Source: Xanthomonas vasicola (GTDB taxonomy: Bacteria; Pseudomonadota; Gammaproteobacteria; Xanthomonadales; Xanthomonadaceae). From it: a stretch of 59,780 bases of DNA. Made by a program: the position numbers and the translations under genes. This document shows, piece after piece, positions 24,649-33,170 of this stretch. The DNA lies in NCBI RefSeq assembly GCF_000772705.2, contig NZ_JSBW02000029.1, positions 1 to 59,780 on the forward strand. Reading direction: 5' to 3'. The notes beneath the pieces are model-generated. The model made no database searches and was not told where the DNA came from. It was given only the letters and a program-made list of their open reading frames with translations. Every line of letters begins with the position of its first letter. Within the stretch, counting starts at the first letter, position 1.

Positions 24649-25485
24649 TTACGAAGTTCCTCTGCACCCAGGGAACTGGCTGCAACCTAGGAAGTTCTGG
24701 CCGGTGCGCCGGTTTGTCCTCTGCACAAGCGCGCTGCCGCAGCGTGGGCAGCCTGGATTGACGAGATTTGCAGAAGTAGAAGAATCAGGTGAAGCAAAGA
24801 CGGGCTCAATGCGCGCGGATATCGCCATCGGCTGCGCTGTGGCTTGCTGCTGTACTACTTGGATCATGTTCAACAACTGTTCGCCGCCGATCAATTCGAT
24901 TGGCTTGCCTTCGGCAAAGCGCTCGGCGTCTTTCGTGTAAGTGCCGATGCAGGCGATCTTGACCGCGTGGGCCTGGTGATGGGCCAGCAGGCCGTACATC
25001 TCGCGCACAACGCTGACGCCAACCTGCTGGCGCTTCCACTGCTTGCATTGCACCAGCGTGCGGCGGCCGTCCTTGCGCAGGATCAGGTCGATGCCGCCGT
25101 CGGCGCCGCCCAGGCCAGTTTCTTCAACGCTATAGCCTTCTCGGCGAAAGGCCTCGCCCACCAACTGTTCGAACTGGCGCCAGCCGCCGGCGGCCAGGCT
25201 CTCCAGGGTGGTGCGTGTCTCCAGAAAGCGTCGCCGGCTGCGTGCGCCAAGATAGGAGCACAGCGCAGCGAGCCAGCAGACGCCGAGCAGCATCCACGCC
25301 AATGGCGCGAAGATGCCATGCGATTGCTGGGCAAACCCTTGCGACAGCATCCCGCCCTGGTGGGAGAACCACCAGCCGATGCCATAGCGCACCCCGAGAT
25401 ACCCAACGATTCCCGCGACAAGGCCGAGCGGCCACGGTAATGCGGCCAATGCTTCAAACCCGCTCCGCTTCTTTCTGCGTCCCAT
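24649..25485 (-). CDS. Mrr-like membrane-anchored restriction endonuclease
   Basis: 278 residues. Two transmembrane helices (about 17-35 and 58-80), then a Mrr_cat domain: QFEQLVGEAFRREGYSVEETG, GADGGIDLIL (Asp133) and LVQCKQWKRQQVGV (Gln146, Lys148), the PD-(D/E)xK core. The C-terminal four-cysteine zinc ribbon of topoisomerase type (CPRCGSALVQRTNRRTGQNF, then CSQFPGC) probably binds DNA. Such proteins cleave DNA, often methylated or foreign. The stop lies just beside a half copy of the GGTCAGATTCACTT repeat. Likely part of the same defence island as the adjacent ATPase. Confidence 0.85.
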   Translation of the reverse strand: MGRRKKRSGFEALAALPWPLGLVAGIVGYLGVRYGIGWWFSHQGGMLSQGFAQQSHGIFAPLAWMLLGVCWLAALCSYLGARSRRRFLETRTTLESLAAGGWRQFEQLVGEAFRREGYSVEETGLGGADGGIDLILRKDGRRTLVQCKQWKRQQVGVSVVREMYGLLAHHQAHAVKIACIGTYTKDAERFAEGKPIELIGGEQLLNMIQVVQQQATAQPMAISARIEPVFASPDSSTSANLVNPGCPRCGSALVQRTNRRTGQNFLGCSQFPGCRGTS

Positions 25486-25919
25486 GCAAGAACCCCCGTT
25501 CCAGGTTCGAACATAACCGCTGAGTCGCGCATTGTCAGCAAGCGAACGATGCTATTGCGGTCTGGCCCACGAAATGTTGGGACGGCGTGCTTCCGTGCAA
25601 ATGGCTTACCCAAATGCCAATGCTTGAGGTTGCTTGCATCGGTCAGTGCAGTTTGTGCACTTATCCGCGGGCGGTAAGCGCTAACGGATGAGTGAAGTCG
25701 CAAGCCTCGCAGACATTCTGGAAACCACTCGGTGGTTCCCACGCTCCGTAGCTATCTTTGCCAATAAAGTGCACATGTAGTGTTCGTAGGCGGCAGCAGC
25801 CCACGCTGTGCGCGAGTCCTTTTAGCCAAGGCCGATCTGTGTCGACGCGGCATTGCACCGCGACGCGACTACCGCTTGATTGCGTGACCAAGCGGACTTG
25901 GCCCGCCCGGTCACACAAC
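25486..25919. other. Intergenic stretch without a supported gene
   Basis: About 430 bases between the Mrr-like gene and the beta-helix gene's terminator. No frame here shows a recognisable product; the promoter of the Mrr-like gene should be at its left end. Confidence 0.5.
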
Positions 25920-25945
25920 GCGTCCTCGCCATGAGACGAGGACGC
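25920..25945 (-). terminator. Hairpin downstream of the beta-helix gene
   Basis: GCGTCCTCG (25920-25928) and CGAGGACGC (25937-25945) form a perfect 9-base stem ten bases after the minus-strand stop, followed by GTTGTGTG, a weak T-tract. Confidence 0.6.
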
Positions 25946-25955
25946 GCAGTTCGGC

Positions 25956-27533
25956 TTACTTGATTTCTACCGCGCCTGCGTCGCACACAGCGGTGTCGCG
26001 TGCAACACCACGTTGGTCGATGCTGCGGCAGTTGTTGCCGAGATTGCGTACCGGGCTGTTGGCCGCGGGCAATTGGGTGAGCGTGGGCCCACCGTTGGCG
26101 GCCGGTGCGCCCAGCAACGGATCGGTGGCGCGTACCAGGCCGGTGGTGAGGCAGCTATGGAACAGGCCGCCTGCAGCGGAGTACTCGATCAGGTTATTAC
26201 CGGTGTTGCTCTGGTCGCTGCAGAAGGTGCGCTCGGTCTTGGAGTAGAAGATGCTGTTGCGGATGTCGAAGCCGCTACCGAACAACGTCGACCCGGGAGT
26301 GTTCTCGGCGAAGGTCACGTTGTTGAAGCGCACCGTGGTCTTGCCTTGGTCGCCATTGGACGGCGACCAGCCGACGTGCTGGATCGCCGCGCCCACACCC
26401 TTTGCGTAGTTGCCAGAGAAGGTGCTGTTGCTGACGTTGCAGGATGGGCCGTAGCAGTCCATGTACAAGGCACCGGCATTGCTCTTCTCGGCGCGGTTGG
26501 AAAGGAAGCTGGTTTCTTCGACGTTGATGATGCCCGGCGTGGTGATGGTGGTGCCGGAGTGCGTGGTATCGCCGAAGCCGAGGCTGATGCGCGCACCACC
26601 GGCCGGGCCGCCGTAAGCGATGTTGTTGGCGAAGGTGGAGTAGCGCACGTCGATGGTGTCGGGCGCATACGCCCACAGCGTGGCGCCACCGCCGCTGTTG
26701 GCCGCGGTGTTGTTGCGCACCACCGTGCCGCACATCGAGAGCGTGGCCCCACCGGCGGCAGCGTTGAGGTAACCGGCGAGAGAGGCGCCGTCGGTGTCGA
26801 TTGCGCCGCTGTTGCCGAACTGGTCGGCACCCGGGAAGCCGGCCGGCGCATTGATGGCCTGGTTGCCGACAAATTCGGAATTGACGATGGTCAGACGACT
26901 GAGCTGCGTGTAGAGCGCGCCGCCCAGCCACGAGGTGTTCTTCGAGAAAGAGCTCTTGACGATGGTCACGTCGGTATCGCTGCCGGCGAAGATGGCGCCG
27001 CCGCCGATGCTGCTGCGGTTGCTCAGGAACTGGCTGTTGATCACTTCCAGCTTGCCGCGATAGCTGACCTTGATCGCACCACCTCCCCAGGTACTGGGTG
27101 CGTATTGGGTGTTGGATGCTGGCTGCACGGAGCTGCCGTTCTGCAGTTTGAGATTGCGCACCGACAGCGCATTGCCGTTCTGCACCTGAAAGATGCGCGC
27201 GGCCTGACGGCCATCCAGGGTGATCTTGCCCTGGCCATCGATCACCGTGGGCGTGCTGGCACTGATGTTGATGGTCTGGTTGACGGCGATGCTGGCCGCA
27301 CGTGTGCCGCAGTTGAAGGTGACATAGCCACCTTGCGCCACCGCAGTGGCGAGCGCGCTGGCGGTACAACTGGCGGCCGTGCCGTTGCCGACTACCACGC
27401 CGGCGTTGGAATGCGCCCAGGGCTGAGGCGTGACGCATTGCGCCACCGATGGCACGGCAGCGATGGCCGCGCTGGTGGCGACGAGGACACAAAGTCCGGC
27501 CGTCACGACGGTTGCGTGAAGTGTTGAACGCAT
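25956..27533 (-). CDS. Secreted right-handed beta-helix protein
   Basis: 525 residues from ATG 27533 (AGGA eight bases upstream). A signal peptide (MRSTLHATVVTAGLCVLVAT, cleavage near AIAAVP) is followed by a long parallel beta-helix with repeated turns such as VINSQFLSNRSSIGGGAIFAG, IVNSEFVGNQAI and VSNSTFSGNYAKGVGAAI, ending in a choice-of-anchor-type tail (NGGPTLTQLPAANSPVRNLG ... DAGAVEIK). Proteins like this are polysaccharide-binding, lyase-like or adhesive; no catalytic signature is evident. It carries its own terminator and appears monocistronic. Confidence 0.85.
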   Translation of the reverse strand: MRSTLHATVVTAGLCVLVATSAAIAAVPSVAQCVTPQPWAHSNAGVVVGNGTAASCTASALATAVAQGGYVTFNCGTRAASIAVNQTINISASTPTVIDGQGKITLDGRQAARIFQVQNGNALSVRNLKLQNGSSVQPASNTQYAPSTWGGGAIKVSYRGKLEVINSQFLSNRSSIGGGAIFAGSDTDVTIVKSSFSKNTSWLGGALYTQLSRLTIVNSEFVGNQAINAPAGFPGADQFGNSGAIDTDGASLAGYLNAAAGGATLSMCGTVVRNNTAANSGGGATLWAYAPDTIDVRYSTFANNIAYGGPAGGARISLGFGDTTHSGTTITTPGIINVEETSFLSNRAEKSNAGALYMDCYGPSCNVSNSTFSGNYAKGVGAAIQHVGWSPSNGDQGKTTVRFNNVTFAENTPGSTLFGSGFDIRNSIFYSKTERTFCSDQSNTGNNLIEYSAAGGLFHSCLTTGLVRATDPLLGAPAANGGPTLTQLPAANSPVRNLGNNCRSIDQRGVARDTAVCDAGAVEIK

Positions 27534-27865
27534 GGTGATGTTCCTGCTTGAAAAAGGGAGTGGGGGAATGCCTGCTGCCAGCACGCAACATCAACGGTCG
27601 CGATGACACGTGTGTTGCAGGCTGCGGGGCTGGTGATCAGGGCGTGGCATGCTGCGCGATCGCACGCGTCGGTGTTCGAACGTAAGTTCCAGAACACCAT
27701 GCGTCGATGTGGCCGCATCGCGCGAGCGCACATCGCTTCGCGGATGCCAGCGCCTGCAGCGAGCAAACGATGCTGCAGTGCTGCAAGCCATCGCGATGCT
27801 GCATGCAATGTGGCGCGGCAGCGCGCGTTACCATGCGGCACTCTCGATCTTTTGCGATCTCGGCG

Positions 27866-28756
27866 ATGCCCGTTGCACCCCGCACGCACGCCGGCACGCC
27901 GGCCAGCCGCTTCCAGCTGCCTGCTGGCCCGTGGGTCTCGGTCTTCGATGCGCTGTGCGCGTGCTTCCCGACGATTGCGGCCGAGCGTTGGCGCGAGCGC
28001 TTCGCACGCGGCCTGGTGCGCGATGCCAATGACCATGCCTTGGCGCTTTCCGCGCTCTATCGCGTGGGTGCGGAAATCCGCTATTTCCGCGAAGTTGCCG
28101 ACGAGCCGGTGATTCCGTATGTCGAAACAGTGGTGCACGCCGATGCGGATCTGGTGGTGGCCTGCAAACCGCACTTCTTGCCGGTGGCACCAGCCGGTGC
28201 GTATGTGCGCGAGACGCTACTGACGCGCCTGGTGCGGCGGCTGGACAATCCGGCGCTGGTGCCATTGCACCGCATCGATCGCGAGACCGCCGGGCTGGTG
28301 CTGTTCTCGGCGAACCCGGCCACGCGCGGAATCTATCAAGCCTTGTTCCGCGAGCGGCGCATCCGCAAGCAATACCTCGCGGTGGCACCGCCCCTCCCAA
28401 AACTGACGTTTCCGTATGTGCACCGCAGCCGGTTGGAGCCGGGCGAGCCGTTCTTCCGCATGCGCGAGGGCGAGGGCGAACCGAATAGCGAGACGGTAAT
28501 CGATGTAGTCGCGCGCGCAGCAGACACCTGGACGTATCTGCTGGAGCCGATCACCGGCCGCAAGCATCAGTTGCGTGTGCACATGGCCGCGCTAGGCGCA
28601 CCGATCCTGCACGACCGTTTCTATCCCGACCTCGAAGCCCAGCGGCCGGATGATCCCGAAAGGCCGTTGCAGCTGTTTGCGCACACGCTGGCATTTGATG
28701 ACCCGATCACCGACGAGCCGCGGAGTTTTACAGCGACGGTCCGGCCGAATATTTAG
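27866..28756 (+). CDS. RluA-family RNA pseudouridine synthase
   Basis: 296 residues from ATG 27866 (MPVAPRTHAG). Catalytic motif LVPLHRIDRETAGLVLFS with the essential Asp in HRIDRETAG, then RKQYLAVAP and the family motif GRKHQLRVHMAALGAPILHDRFYP. It isomerises uridine in rRNA or tRNA; the target cannot be told. Related to the YqcB/TruC and RluA groups. A longer frame begins at 27707 but lacks the conserved start region. It is divergent from the beta-helix gene. Confidence 0.9.
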   Translation: MPVAPRTHAGTPASRFQLPAGPWVSVFDALCACFPTIAAERWRERFARGLVRDANDHALALSALYRVGAEIRYFREVADEPVIPYVETVVHADADLVVACKPHFLPVAPAGAYVRETLLTRLVRRLDNPALVPLHRIDRETAGLVLFSANPATRGIYQALFRERRIRKQYLAVAPPLPKLTFPYVHRSRLEPGEPFFRMREGEGEPNSETVIDVVARAADTWTYLLEPITGRKHQLRVHMAALGAPILHDRFYPDLEAQRPDDPERPLQLFAHTLAFDDPITDEPRSFTATVRPNI

Positions 28757-28786
28757 GGACAAAGCAACACGCACTCTCCCTGTGGA

Positions 28787-29032
28787 TCACTTCAGTTCCT
28801 TCTCGAACTCGGTAACGAACTTTGTCAGTGAAGTTCCGCAGGCATTGCAGAAGTCCCGCAACTGGAGAAGATCCATCCGGCGACTGCCGCGCTCAACATC
28901 ACTGACATACGACTGCGGGCGCTCTAGCGCAGTGCTCAGTGCCACTTGCGTTAGCCCGGCGGAGAGGCGAAGTTCGCGCAGTTGCTGCAGCAGGACGTCG
29001 TAATGGTCTTTGTGGATCGACTTGATTGGCAT
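28787..29032 (-). CDS. XRE-family HTH transcriptional regulator
   Basis: 81 residues from ATG 29032 (MPIKSIHKDHYDVLLQQL). Helix-turn-helix LRELRLSAGLTQVALSTALERPQSYVSDVERGSRRMDLLQLRDFC, typical of small Cro/CI-like regulators, with no ligand domain. Convergent with the pseudouridine synthase gene, 30 bases apart. Target unknown. Confidence 0.85.
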   Translation of the reverse strand: MPIKSIHKDHYDVLLQQLRELRLSAGLTQVALSTALERPQSYVSDVERGSRRMDLLQLRDFCNACGTSLTKFVTEFEKELK

Positions 29033-29143
29033 GGCGGCGACGGTGATAGGCCGCACTGAAGCTATATCCCCTTTTCAAATATCTGAAAAAGGGATAAATT
29101 TGGGGTGCGGATATCCCGTCCGTTTACGTCGAGGATGGGGGGC

Positions 29144-29467
29144 ATGACGACTTCGAAAACACGCAAGACGCCTACGCCAGAGGCCACGCTGCAAACGCAG
29201 GGAGAACACTTCACCTTTGGGGTCACCGTCGAGCAGATCGACCAGTTCCACACGCTGTTGCGCACGATCACCGCGCAGAGCGACATGGTGGCGGTGTGCA
29301 GCGGCAAGCCGCTGGACGCCAACAGTCTGTCAGTCCTGGGCGAGAGCATCTTCAATGCCGCCCGCGCGGTGCGCGGTGTGGTCGATGAGATTTACGAACA
29401 GCGGCTCGGCGGCGACGGTCCGGCCGATGCGGCCGAAGCGTGCGTGCAGCGCGGCCGCATCGCCTGA
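29144..29467 (+). CDS. Small conserved hypothetical protein
   Basis: 107 residues from ATG 29144, preceded by GGATGGGGGGC. The core (FGVTVEQIDQFHTLLRTI ... SVLGESIFNAARAVRGVVDEIYEQ) is all-helical and faintly resembles short DUF3077-type proteins; this is only a hunch. No signal or membrane segment. Transcribed divergently from the XRE gene, so it might be its target. Confidence 0.6.
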   Translation: MTTSKTRKTPTPEATLQTQGEHFTFGVTVEQIDQFHTLLRTITAQSDMVAVCSGKPLDANSLSVLGESIFNAARAVRGVVDEIYEQRLGGDGPADAAEACVQRGRIA

Positions 29468-29489
29468 CTGGGCGCCGCGTGCAACAGCG

Positions 29490-29946
29490 TCAGCGCACCT
29501 TGTACAACACCGACGCACGCGGCCGTAGTTCGAACATCGGCACGGTCTGCTGCGTGGCCGCGGTGCCCTTGGCGTCCGACACCAGGGTTTCGGTGGGGCG
29601 GTCGTCCTTGCGGCTCATCGTGTCGATCTGTTTGGCGATGACGGTGGATCCGGCTTTCACTTCCGGGTTCCAGGCGAGCACGCACAGGCGGCCGTAGAAC
29701 ACGGCCGGCGCTGCGGCATCCAGGCGGCGGTCGGGGCACATCACCAGGCCGCGTTCCAGCATCACGCGCAGCGCGCCAACCGGTACGGCCCTGACGGTGG
29801 GTGCGGTGCGTTCGGTGCTATGGCCGGGGGCAGACGGTGGCCGAGCGAGTGAGCATGTCTTCGACCACTTGGGGGTCGGACTGCGCCAGCGCCGGCAGCG
29901 CCGCGGCGGACAGGGCAAACACGGCGAGAGCGGATTCCCGGGGCAT
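29490..29946 (-). pseudogene. Exported protein of unknown function, frameshifted
   Basis: From ATG 29946 (AGGAG seven bases upstream) the frame encodes a signal peptide (MPRESALAVFALSAAALPALA) and DPQVVEDMLTRSATVCPRP, then stops. The remainder (TVRAVPVGALRVMLERGLVM, FYGRLCVLAWNPEVKAGSTV, MFELRPRASVLYKVR) continues in another frame from about 29825 to 29490. A one-base change in the CCCCCGGCC run would join them to about 150 residues. Function unknown. Confidence 0.65.
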
Positions 29947-30186
29947 CTGACAACTCCTCATGAGGTGAGACTCCAACGCTGCAGCCCATTGGTACCCCAA
30001 CTGCTGCCAGTGACGCGCCCGGATTCTGGCTACCGTTGCGTTAACGCTGCGAAGGCGTGCGGGCGGCGCGAAAGCATGCAAGTCACGCTCTGGCCCGCCG
30101 CATACATCCCGCTGCCGGGCGTGCTGTGCCGTGGCGCGTAACACAATGGCCGCTAACGCCTTCAGCGGCTGTCAGGAGTCTCCCGA

Positions 30187-30642
30187 TTGAGCGCCAGCAG
30201 TGCCCCGGTTAGCGTGCGCGCACGTACTCAGCTGGAATACTCCATGGAACGCGCCGACCTCATCGCAGCAGTGCTTACCGGCATGCGGCGCGCCGAAGAT
30301 TTCCGCGCGCAGGCCTTGATCTACAGCACCGCGCACAGCCAGCAGATGGAGGTCGACCACGGCAAGGCCGCCGATGCCGAGCTGTTGCTGTCGCTATTTG
30401 CGTTCACTCCCGAGCACCTCAAATTGCTGGGCACTGCAGGTATCGAAAAGCTGGGCGAAATCGTCTGCCACGCGTGGGCCTTGAACGGCGGCAACAACGA
30501 GGCGCTGATCGGCTGGTTCCGCAAACCCATGAATGCCCTCGATGGCCAGACCCCTTCCGCGATGGTGCGCAGCGGCAGTCTCCAGGTGTTGCTGTTGGTG
30601 TTGCGGCAACAACTGGAATGGGAACTGCCGCGCTCTGTCTGA
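30187..30642 (+). CDS. Hypothetical protein with an MbcA/ParS-like (DUF2384) C-terminus
   Basis: 151 codons from TTG 30187; an internal ATG at 30244 (MERADLIAAV) would give 132. The C-terminus NEALIGWFRKPMNALDGQTPSAMVRSGSLQVLLLVLRQQL resembles the antitoxin-type DUF2384 motif (W..kPn.aLdG.tP..m). No RES-domain or other partner toxin is adjacent, so it may be a solitary regulator. Start uncertain. Confidence 0.65.
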   Translation: MSASSAPVSVRARTQLEYSMERADLIAAVLTGMRRAEDFRAQALIYSTAHSQQMEVDHGKAADAELLLSLFAFTPEHLKLLGTAGIEKLGEIVCHAWALNGGNNEALIGWFRKPMNALDGQTPSAMVRSGSLQVLLLVLRQQLEWELPRSV

Positions 30643-30754
30643 TGACCGACCGAGAACGCCAACCTTGGCCATGTGGCGTGTTCAGTGAAGTGCGTAAATC
30701 TCGAGATGCGTTGCACGTGCTTAGTGCTACGTGCAACGCGATGATTCCAGGCGC

Positions 30755-31021
30755 CTACCGTTTCGGTCGCGCCACTGCGTACATGTCTGCGGCGATCTTT
30801 TTCATCAGCGCGTCGTTGTCATCGCCCTCGACGTAGAGATCGAAGTGGCTGCGGCCTTCCAGGTAGCGGAAGTCGCTCTTGGCGCCCAGGCCATCCAGCA
30901 CCGCCTGTAATTCATGCGCCGCACCATCCAGGTAGAACGTGTCGGCGGTGCCGACGATCACATGGATCACATGGATCTTGCCGTCCAGATCCGGCTTGAG
31001 TGTGGGCCACTGTGCGGCCAC
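30755..31021 (-). pseudogene. C-terminal remnant of a secreted esterase-like protein
   Basis: 88 codons reading WPTLKPDLDGK, VGTADTFYLDGAAHELQAVL and DFRYLEGRSHFDLYVEGDD, the C-terminal part of an alpha/beta-hydrolase esterase, with GxSHFD near the expected catalytic His. The N-terminal two-thirds are missing upstream. A nine-base tandem duplication (ATCACATGG twice near 30958) inserts an extra HVI in HVIHVIVG. The gene is truncated and probably dead. Confidence 0.65.
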
Positions 31022-31068
31022 GCCCGGAGCAGGTTAAGTGGAACCCGGGCCCGACCTGGCCCCACCAC

Positions 31069-32181
31069 TCACCGATACGGCCCCGGCCCGCGCCAGACCG
31101 GTTCGCCCTGGCGGTAGACCTCCATCATGTTGATGACCTCGCGGGCATCGCCGATGGACTTCAACTCCGGCGAATCCGGCGGCAGCAGGCGGCATTTGCT
31201 GGAGCCGCGTTTGAGGGCAACATCCAGCGGGCAGATCATGCGTTGCTGGGTGCCGGGCAGGATGATGGCGATTTCCTGCATGCCCTGTTCTTTCCAGGCG
31301 CGCAGCTGGGTTTCGCTGCGCACCTCGTAATAGACCTGGAAGCCGCCGATATCCATGCTGGGCTGGGCGTTATTGCGGTCGTTGCGGCGGCCCTGGCTGA
31401 TGGTGGGGGTGTTGGCCATGCCGTCTTCGGCGCCGTCGGCAGGTTCTTCGAGCATGCCCGGTGGGCGACCGGTCCAGGTTTCCGGGCGGCTCTGGGTAGA
31501 TGCCGCAGGCGGGGCCGGCGGTTGCGGCGGGGTGGGCCGTTGCTGGCGACGGGGCTGGCGGCGCTCGGCCAGGCTGCCGGGCGCAGTGCTGCCTTGCGGC
31601 GGCACCGGGTTCTTGGCTTGCTGCACCAACGTAGACTGCACCGGCGAGGCAGCCGGTGGCGGCTGCACCGGCGTGGGTGTCGGCGTCGGTGGCACAGGGG
31701 TGGGCGAGGGCACCGGCTGATCGGGCTGCGAGGTGTCGCCGACGAAATCCACCTTGATGCGTCCACCGCTGGCCGAGCCTTGCGGCGGAGTCATGGTGGG
31801 AGTGGAGGCCGACAGCAAAATCAGCGCCATCAGCACGTGCAGCAGCGCGCTGGTCAGCGCGGCAATCCACGGTTCGATGCGTTCGATCAGCGGTTCGGTG
31901 CGTGGCAGCCAGTCGCTGGCATCCAGATGGACGTGCAGCACCTGCAGGGCGTCGTCGCGCACGCGGTAGACCAGCACGTACGGAGTTTGCTTGACCACCC
32001 ACTCGCGGGTACCGGCTACGCGTCCATCGCGGCCGCGGCCGGGTTGTTCGGCCAAGGTGCGGGTGGCGTCCAGCACCTGCCGCGCCATCGCGGCGGCAGC
32101 GGTTGGGTTGAGCGCGTGGTAGTGATCCTGGGCGTGTGCAAGCTGCGTGGCGGCCGGGACGGTCCAGTCACGCCGTAACAT
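31069..32181 (-). CDS. ParE/RelE toxin domain fused to a proline-rich membrane protein
   Basis: 370 residues from ATG 32181. Residues 1 to about 93 form a complete ParE-type toxin (AATQLAHAQDHYHALNP, LAEQPGRGRDGRVAGTREWV, TPYVLVYRVRDDALQVLHVH). Without a break it continues into RIEPWIAALTSALLHVLMAL (transmembrane, about 104-125), a long Pro/Thr/Gln-rich TonB-like linker (about 150-250) and a C-terminal domain with two cysteines (RMICPLDVAL, SSKCRLLPP). No internal ATG lies before the membrane helix, so the second part has no separate start. The antitoxin gene overlaps upstream. Whether the toxin part is active or an anchor is unknown. Confidence 0.8.
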   Translation of the reverse strand: MLRRDWTVPAATQLAHAQDHYHALNPTAAAAMARQVLDATRTLAEQPGRGRDGRVAGTREWVVKQTPYVLVYRVRDDALQVLHVHLDASDWLPRTEPLIERIEPWIAALTSALLHVLMALILLSASTPTMTPPQGSASGGRIKVDFVGDTSQPDQPVPSPTPVPPTPTPTPVQPPPAASPVQSTLVQQAKNPVPPQGSTAPGSLAERRQPRRQQRPTPPQPPAPPAASTQSRPETWTGRPPGMLEEPADGAEDGMANTPTISQGRRNDRNNAQPSMDIGGFQVYYEVRSETQLRAWKEQGMQEIAIILPGTQQRMICPLDVALKRGSSKCRLLPPDSPELKSIGDAREVINMMEVYRQGEPVWRGPGPYR

Positions 32182-32374
32182 CAACGCCCCATCTGGCGAA
32201 CAGTGCGCTCACCTGTGCCGGCGCCGTCAACGCGCCCTGATCTGCCGCGGCAATGCCGTCCTGCACCGCGGCCTGGAAGCTGGCATCGGCCACCACGCGA
32301 ACCACGTCGCCCCATCCGGCCGTCTCGGGCAGCGTGTCGATCAGCGTATGGGCGTATTGCTTGATGGCGGACAT
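32168..32374 (-). CDS. Antitoxin of the ParE-fusion locus
   Basis: 68 residues (MSAIKQYAHTLIDTLPETAG ... GALTAPAQVSALFARWGVDVTA). Size, position and the 14-base overlap with the ParE-fusion start fit a ParD/RelB-type antitoxin that binds the toxin and represses the operon. The sequence lacks a clear DNA-binding motif by eye, so the assignment rests mainly on context. Confidence 0.7.
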   Translation of the reverse strand: MSAIKQYAHTLIDTLPETAGWGDVVRVVADASFQAAVQDGIAAADQGALTAPAQVSALFARWGVDVTA

Positions 32375-32648
32375 GGCACTGCGGTGGGGAGCACTGCGCG
32401 CAAGTCTACCCGCGCAGCTGCTGTTCGCGTGTGGCAACCGCCGGCGTGCGCTCGCGGCGTTCACCGGGCGGGCGGCGAGCGCATCCGCTGCCGCGGTCTC
32501 GGTGGCGCATCGCGATTTCGCAGGGTCGGTGCCATGCGACCGCCTGCAACGCTGCCGCCTGCAGAAAGTGACACTTGGCACCTTGTTCGCGTCCTTGGCT
32601 GGTTTCATTCTGCCTCTGTCGCTTCACCTCACCCGCAAAGGACTCGCC

Positions 32649-33155
32649 ATGCTAGCTGCTGCCCTCGCACCACTAACGCCGTATCTCTCAATGGCTGCCA
32701 TCGGCTACTTCTACTACCGGCGCATCCGGCGCAGCTTCGGCCGGCAGCAGTGGAAGCCGGTGGCTACGGCGGTGCGCAGCGTGGTGCTGCTGATCGCGGT
32801 GGCAGCGCTGGCGTTCGCGGTCTACGGGTTGCCACAGGTGCGGGTGGGCATTGCCGCCGGCACGCTGGTCGGCATCGGGCTGGGCGCGCTGTCGCTGCGC
32901 TATACGCATGCCGAACGGGTGGATGGCCAGGGCTGGTACACACCCAATCCGTGGATCGGCGGCGGCCTGATGCTGGTGTTGCTGGGGCGTCTGGCCTGGC
33001 GCTGGGCCGACGGCGCGTTCAATGCGGGCGCAGCGGGGGCCGGTTCGCAGGCCAGCCCATTGACCCTGGGAATTGCTGCGGCACTGGTGCTGTATTCGTT
33101 GGTGCACGTGGGTGGGCTGTGGTGGCGCCTGCGCCAGTTGCGCCTGCAGGCCTAA
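32649..33155 (+). CDS. Inner-membrane protein, DUF1453/CcdC-like
   Basis: 168 residues from ATG 32649. Four to five hydrophobic helices separated by short loops; YFYYRRIRRSFGRQ after the first helix and SLRYTHAERVDGQGWYTPNPWIGG in the middle resemble CcdC-like DUF1453 proteins. Function unknown. Convergent with the phospholipase-D-type gene, 15 bases apart. Confidence 0.75.
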   Translation: MLAAALAPLTPYLSMAAIGYFYYRRIRRSFGRQQWKPVATAVRSVVLLIAVAALAFAVYGLPQVRVGIAAGTLVGIGLGALSLRYTHAERVDGQGWYTPNPWIGGGLMLVLLGRLAWRWADGAFNAGAAGAGSQASPLTLGIAAALVLYSLVHVGGLWWRLRQLRLQA

Positions 33156-33170
33156 CCCATACCGGGCGCT

